Both the position numbers and the translations under genes were made by a program. 64,000 nt of DNA from Trogon surrucura (lineage: Eukaryota > Chordata > Aves > Trogoniformes > Trogonidae): positions 6,014,001 to 6,078,000 of the forward strand of contig CM036636.1 in NCBI GenBank assembly GCA_020746105.1, in the 5' to 3' direction. This document shows positions 40,527-52,500 of this stretch, in pieces. Position 1 is the stretch's first letter; each line of letters opens with the position of its first letter. The notes under the pieces were generated by a model. That model worked only from the letters and a program-made list of their open reading frames with translations. It was not told the DNA's origin and did not search any database.

Positions 40527-43500
40527 GTGAGTGAAGGTATTTTTTACCCTTGCGTTGGAACGCATTGTTATTTGGATTCTGGTATTTAAGTAAGCTTCTT
40601 GATGTTGGATAGAGGCAAACTTAAGCTCCTGTCATTTCAGAATAATCTAAAGGGTGGTAGGAGTACTCGTTGGGGCTGCAGGTCAAAATTTTCAAAAGCG
40701 ATTAGTGACCTGGAGGTGCTTTTTTTTTTTTTCCTGGTTAACATCCCTCTCTGCTGCAAAGGGATTTCCAGCAGCAATCACTCGCTTTTGGTCTTTCCTG
40801 GGTTCTTTTGAGACATCCGAAAATCCTCAACTGAAAACTGGCGTCCTTTAAATCAGTTGCGTTATTGAAAACAGCATCTGTTTACCTGCGAGGTTGTGTT
40901 CCTTCAAGCCAGAAGTTTAGAATTCGGGGACTTTACTTAAGTAACTGTTAGTCTCCTGTTGGTAAGTTAGACTGGGTGCATCCAAGTGACATCAAAGCGT
41001 ACGTATTTTGCTTTAAACAGAAGTGCTGACTAAAGCAAGCATCTGCCTGATGCAGAAATTTTCTTTCGGCATATTTTTGAAATTGCTTGTTTTGAAGAAT
41101 ATTTGCCTGAGTATTTGAAGAGAATCTTCATCTTCAATGAGTTCAGTTGCCTTTTATTCATTTCAGAGCATCTCTTCTTTATTTTTTTTTCCAGGCTCTG
41201 GATGAAGAGCAGAGTGTGCAGTTGTTACAGTGTTATCTTCAAGATGATTACAGAGGAACAAGGGACTCCCTCAAGGTCCATAGCTCCCATTTATGTTCTG
41301 TTTACTCCACATCTTTTCTTAATACCAGTAGTTTGTTGATACAAATGGTCACACACTCGTCTGAGTTCTGATTTGGAATTGGCTTTGTAGCTTTTCCTCT
41401 CTGAACCTGCAATGCTCAAGTGCTGGTTTAAGGAAATGTGGTAGCAGATCTCCAGGCCTGGCTTTCCAGCACCTCCTGCTCGAAGCTCTCTGCAGGAGCT
41501 CAGCTTCTCTCTCTGTTGCAGGAGTACAGGAAAGCTACAGATTTGTGAAGGCGAGTGAGTGGAGATGAAGAACACATACGTGGTTAAAAATGAGTGGTTT
41601 GGCTTTGTGCTTTTGGAATCTGTTCTTTCCAAAAGAAATGAAAGAAAAATTGTCTTTTGTTTATTTCAGGTTTGGTGTTTGTTTTTTTTTTTTATTATGA
41701 ACATATGTTTTGTCAGTAGGTGTTTCTCAGTGGATATTTATTTTGTTGTATTTTGCTTACAGACGGTTCTTCAGGATGAAAGGCAGAGTCAGGCTCTGAT
41801 GCTGAAGGTTAGTCATTTCCATTTGTATTTTCTGTCGAAAAGATTTCATGACAGAGAACTGACTTTATTTCAGTGGATCCAGAAAATCTTGGAATAATTG
41901 AAGTATTCCTTCAGACAAAGAACAAAGTTTAGAAGATGCTTCTGAAATAGAGGGATGAGTGTATAGATTGGAACAGTGTTAGCAGTTGCCACAGGAAGTT
42001 TAATATCAGGGAATTTGGCTGGGCAGATGTACACGCCCTCGTTTCCCAAAGCTTGTAAGTTTGTGTGTTGTGGTCTGAAGTGAAAACACCGAAATGGAGA
42101 CGAGTGACCGTATCTGACAGAGGGTAATAAGGATGAGGAATGAGAGATCTTCTCTCTCTTTCCCAAGTGTTCTCACTTAGCAGCGCAATTATAGACATGG
42201 CCCTGTGGGCTTGTTTTATTGAGCTCTGTAAAGTTAATTAAGTGGGTTTGGTTTTTTTAGATCAAAACTGGTTAGTTGAGGCTCCATCTGTAGTAATGTT
42301 TGAGCGCTGTATATTCTTGTGATGAAGACCTTGGCCGTGTATGGGAGAGGAAGGTGTGTGGGAGTTGGACACGATACCAAACTGGCCTTGATGACACTGT
42401 GTATTCACAGCTTGCTGACTACTACTACGAGGAGAGGATTTGCATTCTGCGCTGTGTCCTCCACCTCCTCACTTACTTTCAGGATGAGAGGCACCCTTAC
42501 ACTGTGAGTACAGGAACAGTTTCCTGGCTGTGATGTCCTAGAAATAAGCTAAATCTGTAAGGTTTGCAGTAATTGTCCACTTGTGATTGTAAAAAAGTAC
42601 CTGAATGTGCATGTGAGAAGTTAATTTATTTATTTGTTTGTTTAAGGCACAGTACTTCCAGTGTATTGAGAAGTTGGACAAGGAACTAGTTCCTAATTAT
42701 CGGAAGCAGTTTGAAGCGCTGTACAAAACAGAAGCTCCTACATGGGAAACGCATGGAAATCTCATGGTATTTTGTTTCTTGCTATTCTTTACCAAACTTA
42801 TAAAGCCTCTCCTTACATGTAGTGTTTTGGAAAATGCGTATGTGTAGGTGCAGTTAAAAAGGATATTTCTTCTGGTCCAAGAAATGTAAAAGTTGCTTTC
42901 TTTCTAACAGAACACGCTTTTGCTCAGAAGCAAAGTGTTACGTGGAACATATTGTTCCTTATAATAAATCCACTGATAGCCTTAAGCTAACAGAGCCATT
43001 TATGTGTGGGTGTTCATAATGTCTCTGCAGCAGCATGCTGCATTTATAGTGGCTCTCCTTGCCATTGATACAAACCCCTGGCTACATATCCTGTTGAAAT
43101 GCTTCAACACTTCTCAGTTTCTAACTGCTTTGACTGACCTGTGAGCTCTGACGTCCAATGGTGGGACTTTTCCCTGTGCAGACAGAGCGTCAGGTTTCCC
43201 GTTGGTTTGTGCAATGCCTCCGTGAGCAGTCCATGCTCTTGGAAGTCATCTTCCTCTACTATGCGTACTTTGAGATGTCACCCGATGAACTTCTGGCGTT
43301 TACAAAGATGTTCAAAGAACAGGGATTTGGCACCAGGCAAACCAACAGACATCTGGTGGATGAGAGCATGGATCACCTGGTGGATCGCATTGGGTAAGTA
43401 TCATGTGTATTTGCAAAGTGAGTACAGAGCGAAACCGTCGGTTTCCGTCAGGAAAAAAAGCATTTATAATTCTTAAAGTCACCTCTATGTCAGGCTAAGC

Positions 43501-46500
43501 TTGCTGTGATGAAGGCAAAAATAGCTTTTCTTGTCACCATGGAGGTTTGTGGCGAAATGAAGATGTGGTTCCAAAGCAAAGAGGTATCCATGTACTAACT
43601 TTAATCTACTATATAATCTTGCCTCTGGTAAGATCTGCAATGAAGACTCGATGCCTCTACTTCCTAGATGATTCAGAGATGAAGTAAAATTGCGTCTTCA
43701 CGGTCCTGTGCTGGTTGCCTGGCTGCTGCCTGCACGGAGGCTCACACTCTGACCCGTGGTGTTAACTGTGGTGCCTCGGTTCAGGCTGTTGTGGGTCTGC
43801 CTACAGCTGGCAGCAGCGTCTTCCTTTTGCTGCGTGGAACGTAACTCGAGCTGCAGCCTGCGGGAGCGAAAATCCTGTGATGTGTCTGAGTGTTGCAAAG
43901 GCAGAAAAGCTATCGTCAAATTTCAGTGGCTTTTTTTGTCAGGTTAACCAGAAATGGTAGTTCTGAAGATTTTAATCTACCGTACTGGCATTTCAGGAAA
44001 AATTTGGATTACCTGCTGTTTCATGTCATTTCTTATTGCTTCAAAGAACAGCTGAACGAAAGCAAACTAGTTCATTGTTTGACAACTTGTAGTTTAACCC
44101 CCCACCACAACCCCTGAATTCTTAAGTAAAATTTCTGACCTACTTGGTTTTATTCTTTTCCTGCCTGTAGCTACTTCAGTGCTCTTATTCTGGTGGAAGG
44201 CATGGAAATTGACTCCCTCCACGAGCGTGCTTTGGACGACAGGACGGAGGAGCACAAGTTAGCCAACAGCGAGCGCATCCACCAGGTAAAGCACCAGCAG
44301 AGTAGCCCCTCATCAGGCCTAATAACACAGAACTAACTGTGATCACCCAAGCGGGGCTGTTTAAAATTTGTGCCTGTAAGTTTCTGATCCTTGGGTTTGT
44401 TGACCAAATTTAGGAACTACCATCCATGTAGCATTCTGAGGGAAATAAGAACAAAATTAATTCCTCTTCCCCTTACATTTCCTTGGTTTTCCTCGCCCTT
44501 TCTCTAAAGAAAGATGTGTGCAAAGAAATAGGCATTGTGAAGTTTCCAGAAGGGAACGAAACAAGACACTTGTAGTGTCAGTGCTTTAGGACAGAGAACA
44601 TCTGAGGTGTCGAGGGTTAGGGCTGGGCCAGCCACTAAATGCTGACAGATACTCTCTAATCCCTCTCCCTCCCAAAATGGGAAGCAAAAGGGAATGAGGC
44701 AGAGAGACTTACAGACTGGAAAGGAAAACTAAACATTTTTAATAAAAGAATAATAGTGCTGATAGGGGAATAATAATATATACAAAACTGATATCGAACC
44801 CGACTTCCACCCTAATAGCAATCCCCACTGATGCTGCAGAGCAGACAGGCTCTGGTGAAGTTACCAAGAAGACCCATCAGCTGTGTGATTGCTGAGTATG
44901 AACTTCTTTCGGATCTCAGTTATTTTGCCTTTGTCTTGTGTCTGCGCAGGAGATGGACAATCAGCTGCTGCAGTTAGGGGACGTCTCACATCACGCTCCC
45001 GTGCTTTTGGCCTGGGCTCTGCTCCGTCACACTGTAAACCCGGAGGAGTCAGCAAACATCATCAGGAGGATGGGCAGCACTGCTATCCAGCTGAATGTTT
45101 TCCCATATCTGACAAAGCTTTTGCGATCGCTCAGCAGTGGGGGGAAGAATGTGAGTTTCTTATATATGTAAGCTCTTGAAAGTTTTTACCTGCTGCTCAT
45201 GTAAAGGTGTGATGAGAAGCTGATGATTCTGAAGCAATGCTCCTTCAAACTAAATCTGGTTTTAAACAGAATATGCAGGAGAACATGTTTTATCATTTAA
45301 TTTTCAGTGAGGATTAGAAATCAGGTTGAAATGAAACTGATTTTTATGCCCAATGAATTAAAAAACAAACAGCGTTTGTGAGTTGAGGAAGTACATCTCT
45401 AATGGTCATGGCAAGATTTCTCATTGTGGTGAAATATTTCATGTTAATTAGAAGCTTAAGTAACGACTGCTTCCCCTTTTGCTGCCCACAGCAAGGGTGT
45501 ATGAAGAAGGCAGTTACTCAGATTGTAAAGCAGACTGAGTAGTTACACTATGTTCTCTAATTTGAATTTTTTCCTACAATGACCTCATGTATTCTTTCTT
45601 TCTTTCCAGTGTACTGCCAGCACGGCTTGTATGTGTATTTATGGACTTCTGTCCTTTGTCCTGACGTCGCTGGAATTACATACGTTGGGCAATCAGCAGG
45701 TAAGCATCCAAGGCTCATCGCATCCATTACCTAATTTAAAATAACCTGATTCTAATTACTTTTATTAATTTGTAATCCTGCATTTGAGACCACAAACTTT
45801 ATGTGACTTAGATCTAAAAGAGCAATTTGGTGGTTTCCTTGCTGCGTTTACACAGTGCAAACCTGGTAAACATCTCTGCAGACTGGCTGATGTAAGAGTG
45901 TATCTTGCACACGAAGTCCAATGGATTTGAAACTAATTGTCGATTCCAAAGCAGTGGAAACACGTGTGCCATTCCCAAGTTTGAGAAGCCCTTTGCACAT
46001 GGAGCAAACATATTTGTCCTGGCCAGTCCATTCATAATAAGGAACGTGGCTTCAGACAGGCCGTGTGTTCAGGGTTTGGGTGTGTTGGGGGTTTCTTTCT
46101 GTTTCGACTAAAGGAAATACAGATTTTGGCTCGTAAACATCGAAACTTAGGTGTGGCAGAACTTTGTTGGGATTAAATCCCCCTGTGTAGAGTAACATCT
46201 ATTTCTTTATCCTCTCTTCCTTCGAAGGATATAATTGATGCTGCATGTGAAGTCCTGGCAGCTTCCAGCATTCCTCAGCTCTTCTGGAAGACGGTGAGTG
46301 TGTTTGCAGCTTCTTTGACCTACCTTGCTTAGAACTAAAACCTGATGAAAGATCCCCTGAAAGGAAAGGAGCAGACTGATAGTATTTAGTTAGTTTCTAG
46401 GAGGGCCTGAGGAACTAGTGTTCAGTTTAATCTGTCTTTGATTTACTTTTGCCCTTTCCTGCCTTTTAGGTACAGCCTTGGCTTTACTCTTGAAGGATAC

Positions 46501-49500
46501 TGGAACAAGTTTTAATATAGGTGATAGTTTAAATCAGGGCTGGGGTTGCAAGGATTGAACTAACTGCTGGCAAAAGTGTCATGCTTTTTTTTTGTGGTCA
46601 CAGAATTAGGATGATGCGTAATGCATTACAGTCTTACTTCCTGCCTTGCACTTGCACACTGCCTCATGCTTTAGTCTGTGCAAGGACTGGAGTGATACTT
46701 TTGTGCATGATTATTGTTAAATGTACAACCTAAAAAGGAACCGTATCCTTGTGCTATACTGGGACCATTTTAACTCTTTTTTTTTCCTGTAATTTCTGTA
46801 ATTCTGTAACTCTTTTATTTTCTGTTTCCACCACCAGGAACCTACTGCAGGTCTGGGTATTATCCTGGACAGCGTGTGTGGGATGTTCCCCCATCTTCTT
46901 ACTCCTCTCCTTCAGCTGCTCCAAGCCCTTGTGTCTGATAAATCTACCGCAAAAAAGGTACAGGATCTCTCTTGGCATTTGGGAGATGATTTATTTGAAG
47001 ACAGGGATAAAATGCTGTGTGATAGTGCTTTATTACACGTGCTTATCTCAATTGCGGTCTTGGATAACAAGTATTCAGCTTTTGTCAAAGAACAGTAACA
47101 GGGCTTCCTTTTAGTCCTGTGCCATTGCAGGACACTGTGTTCTGACTTTTACAAAACTTGTCCACCCTAATGGCTGAAGATTGAGCTACTAACTAATTTT
47201 TCAGCTTGTGCTTTACTCATAAGAAGTTCCTGATTCACTGCATGGGACTTGTCTGGACATGTGGGCTGTCTAATAAGGTTTTGGTAGCGTTGACGTATTT
47301 AGAATATTGCGCACGTCAAGAAAAATTGCCTGTTCCTGGAAACAACCCAGGCAATTAATTTTTAAGAAGGTCTGGCTCTTTGGCTGGATTGCTTAAGCTC
47401 TCTCTGTATGCAGGTGTACAGTTTCCTGGATAAAATGTCCTTCTATATCGAACTGTACAAGCATAAACCTCCCGATGTGATCTCTCATGAAGATGGCACC
47501 CTTTGGCGAAGACAGGCCCCAAAGCTGCTCTATCCTCTTGGTAAGGAAACCGCACTTAACCTTTTCTGATTTCAGTGCTTTGGGGAATCCAGTTCTTGAG
47601 CTGGCTTCTGACTCATGGGTAAATTCATGACTTTTCACCTGCTTCTTTAATCTTTAGGACTAGGTCAAACAAATCTGCGGATACCTCAGGGCACAGTGGG
47701 CCAGGTGATGCTGGATGATCGAGCTTACTTGGTACGATGGGAATATTCCTACAGCAGCTGGACGCTGTTTACCTGCGAGATTGAGATGCTGCTCCATGTT
47801 GTATCGACAGCAGGTGAGACAGGCTGGGATTGTAAAAGAGAATAAATAATTGGTATCTATTTGAGGTTACTAGGAGGATTGAACAGCTCTGAATACTTTT
47901 GAAAGAGCGTGGAATACTTTCCCAGAAACCTGTTTTTTAAAAAAATATTATTATAATACTGTAAAATTCACTGCAAAAGTGCAAGAGCGTGTAGTGAGAT
48001 GAGAAAAATCTTAGATGAGGGAAAAGTTGAGATGAATGAAATAAATGTGTTTTGGCATGGGGAATGATTGCGGGGATGTGTGAGTAGGATTAATGTGCGT
48101 TGTAACAGATTTGGTAAGGGCTTAAGTACGATTTCGTGTTCTAGTGTTAGTTTTCTTTACCCAGATGTGATTCAGCATTGCCAGAGGGTCAAACCGATAA
48201 TCGATCTGGTCCATAAAGTCATCAGCACTGATGTATCAATAGCAGATTGCCTTCTGCCCATCACGTCGCGAATCTACATGCTCCTGCAGAGGTGAGTCCC
48301 TGACCAGCATGGTGCCACTAGTGACAGAGGTGCCTGGGAAGGTACAATGAGCTGGAAGAGCAGCTAATTACTATTTTTGCCAAGAGCTTTGCAGGAAGTG
48401 TGTCTCAGCGCTTGAACTCCCCAAGGCTGATGTTTGGTTCTTGCAACTGTTCTGGCTACGCGCTGTTTGATGCTTTGATACAGCAGAGTGGCCCCACTTG
48501 CACTTCTTCCCTGAGTGTTGTGCAATTTTATTCATTTAAAGGCATTTTTTCTTGGTAGCTATATTTACATGAGGGGGGAATAAAACTTATCATTAGAGCA
48601 GTAACTTCCAGGTATTAAAACAGTTGTACTTATTAACTTTCGTCTCAGTGTTAACTGCCTGGTAATTGATGTTCTGCTGCATAATTATTGTTTTCTGTAA
48701 CAACCTGCTGACTTGCCAGCCTTGCCTCTTGCAGTAAATTGATCTGACTCAGTTGTGAGGGGGAGGTGGCAAGTCTAGACTGAAAGTGCAAACTGTGGTG
48801 TCTCTTATCTGCTTAAATTTTAGACTTTTGTACTTCAGTGAGAGAGAGGCTTTTTTGATTAGACAAAAAAAAGGTATATAGGCTAGACCACAGGTGGCAG
48901 TGCATTTTATCCATACTATTTCTCTTTTGCAGGCTAACAACTGTCATCTCTCCCCCTGTGGACGTTATTGCTTCTTGTGTCAATTGTTTGACAGTCCTGG
49001 CTGCTCGGATGCCAGCCAAGGTGAGGAAATGACCTGCTGGGTGTGAGAACTACTAAACATTTAGATGTGAATGAGAGGGAATATCTGCACTTTTTCTCTT
49101 GCAGGTTTGGACTGACCTTCACCATACGGGGTTCTTACCGTTTGTTGCCAATCCAGTGTCCAGTATGAATCACATGATCAGGTAGTTACGGTCTCCTCTC
49201 TGCATTTTTTTTTTTTTCTGGCTTAACATTTTCATAACGTGTCTTAAGAACTTTTTGCAAGTGTGAAATCTGTGCATCTGACATCTCTCACTTATGTCAG
49301 AATCCTGCTGTTCCCTCTTGGTCTTTCCACAGTGCAGAGGGAATGAATGCTGGTGGCTATGGAAACCTATTGATGGGCATAGAGCAGCCCCAAGGCGAGT
49401 ACAGCGTTACCGTCTCCTTCCTGAACCTCATCACAACGCTGGTCCGGGTGAGTGCTTCTGCAATGGTCCACGTGGGAAATGTGCTGTAAACTGTTCTGAC

Positions 49501-52500
49501 AGGAGAGTGAAATAGTGAGTGATGTTTCTGTGCTGCTCTTTGTGTTTCCTCTCTAATCTTATTCTTTCAAAAAAATGCTTTGGTTTATTTGATCTACAGA
49601 AGAAGTTGCTTGCAAGTCCGTGTCCCCGTGCATGATAGTTTTCTCGCACTCTAAAGATGTATGGTCTGTCTTCCTGCAAAAGTTCTCTTGTCCTTTTAAC
49701 CAGAAAGGGGTCAAAAACATTTCTGCTTCCCCTAGGGACAACTTGGTAGCACCCAGAGCCAAGGACTCGTGCCCTGCATTGTGTTTGTCCTGAAGGAGAT
49801 GTTACCAAATTACCACAAGTGGCGTTATAACTGTCATGGAGTGAGAGAGAAAATTGGTAAGGACGTTGAAGGGGAGAGAAGGTGGAGAAAGGGATGAAAA
49901 GGATCACCTGTCTTCTCAGACAGAATATGTGAATTTTTCCTCCATTTTTATCATACCCTTTCTAGCAGCCATTTGGGATTTGCTTTGTCCGACTGCTGGC
50001 ATTGCTAAATGATGTGATTTATTTGAAAATAACAGAAACTAGGCAACAGATCTTCCCAATAACTAAATAATCCATTTCATCTCTGTTTCAGGATGCCTGA
50101 TTCTGCAGTTGATCCATGCTATACTGAATTTATGCCCTGAAATGGATCCTCACAGTAGGTAAGAGAGATGATAAATTCCAAATCTGCGCTAGCCTGCCTT
50201 CCGGTGCAGGAGACTCTATCATTTTGGTTTGGTTTTCGAATGCAAATGACTAGGAGAGAATTGGCGTAGTTCTGTGATACTGCATTCAGCTGTTTTCTGC
50301 GTTACTGAGCACAGGAAGAATAGAAAAATATTAGGAACAGAGAAACCACATTGGTTTCTAGAAGACCTGGTGAAAAAGCCAGTGAATGTATTTCCTGAGG
50401 CAGACTGCCACCCACTTTGGTGCATCTGCTCTGAAGAAAGTAGAAGGGAGAATAACGCAGGGGTCAGTGGGGCTGTAGAAATTAAGGTTGATTTGTCGTA
50501 GTTTTCAAAGTGCTAGGTGGGAAAATGCTGTGAGGGTTGCTCGTGGTGATGTCCTGCGCTGTCCGTGTCTCGCAGCAGCGCCCCCAGCCTGCAGTCCTTG
50601 TGCGTCTTCAGCCTGGCCAACACTGAAGCAGGGCAGGCTGTGATCAACATCATGGGAATCGGGGTGGACACGATCGATATGGTAATGGCCTCCCAGTCTA
50701 GTAGGTGAGTGGTGTGTTTTTCTTTCGGTAGCATGAAGAAAGAAGCAAATGATATTTGGAATGTAGCTGTGACTTGATTGCATTTACTGGGGGATCAGCA
50801 TAGCGGCTTGCCGTGGCAGCCTGCCTTCTGTTGTGTGGTCTGGAGGAATGAAGTGTGTTTGCTCCAAGTCCGTGTACAGCCTTTGCTGTACGTTCCCCGT
50901 TTCATGCACTTGTTTAGTTGTCTATTTCTAAATCACGTTTGGAGCATGCCCGTGGGTGTAAATGTGCTCAGTTTGCATTTCAGCAGCTTGTATGTGGTGA
51001 CATGACTGAGGAAAAACATCTTAGAACCCCTGATTGACAAAGTGTAGAATTTCTGCTTTGAGTGTTGTGCAAATAATAAACGTCCATCGTCAATCAGTTA
51101 CTGACTTTGGTTTCTTTTTGGAAACGCAGTGATGAGTCGCAAGGCCAGGGTCAGCTGCTGATCCAAACAGTTAAGCTCGCATTCTCTGTTACCAATAACG
51201 TCATCCGGTTGAAACCCCCCTCTAGTGTGGTCTCTCCATTAGAACAGGCGCTTACTCAGCATGGTAAGTATTTCTTCTGGGCAGCGGTGCTTTTCTGTTA
51301 TTTCCAAATAGCGTGTAGCTCACTACAAACAGTAGTTAAGACTTAAAGGCTCCAAAAAGTAATTTCTAGTGATGGGAAAAGGCCTGTTCTCCCTCTGTCC
51401 TGGATTTGACTGGGCCACAGTTAATTTTCCCAAGAAACTGGGCTTAAACCATGACATCCTCCTCTGAGGCATTCTTCTCCTCTGGGGTGGCTTCTAAAGT
51501 ATTAAACAAACGTGGCTTGTTGTTTGCTGCTTTGGAATGCGTTGGGTGTAATTACAGAATGTAGTAAATCAGCTGCCGTTAGTACCTCTGGCTGGGCCCG
51601 TGCCTTACTCTTTTGGAAGATTGACCCAGTTCTCACCTTCTGCTATGGAAATCATTATTTGGTAAATAGTTACATATTGCTGCAGATTTTTTTCTCTGAT
51701 TTTAATTGCGTTCTCTCCAGGTGCTCATGGAAATAATCTTATTGCGGTCTTGGCCAAGTACATCTACCACAAGCATGACCCGGCACTTCCACGCCTGGCC
51801 ATCCAGTTGCTCAAGCGCCTGGCCACGGTAAGACGAGACGCACACAAGTGCTCCTTTGCTTCTGCCCTTGTGACTCACTGCGTTATGGAAATTCTTTCAA
51901 GATAATTTCTTAACGCTTTTTTGTATCAGGGAGCTTAATGCAAGTCAGTTGGAGGCAGTGAGGGCTGACAGCTATAAGGCAGAGCATGTTAAAAATCACT
52001 TAAAGGGCCCTTTAGTTCTTTACTGTAACCTTCTGCTGTTTCAAAAGTCATTTAGCATCTCACTGAGAAGCTTCACCTGAGTTGGGTGTTTTCTGCAAAG
52101 TATTTGCACCTCTGGTTGACCTATTCCCCCTTTTTTGAGCAGCTTTAGAAAGTCACACTCGTAAATATAATTCCTACACCACCTTCACTGGAACTTTAAC
52201 ATCTTACTGTGAAGAAGATCCTATTTAAGTTTCCATTGGGAGCTTTCAACTTTGCATTTTAGGCTACTAAACTTCTGGGAATGTGCTTGCAGTTTTATTA
52301 AAGCATATAAATCTAGCTCTGGGTTTATTTATTTCAAGAAACACTATTCCAAACCTGTTTTTCTCTTTATCTTTTCCAGTTTTGTTGTAACTTTTTGAGT
52401 AGTAGGGGAGGGATAGAGCAGAATTGGCAAAGAGGAAAATTTGGATCACTTTGCAGGTTTCTTTGCGCTTAATGACAACAGCTTACTTTTGAGTTCCCTC

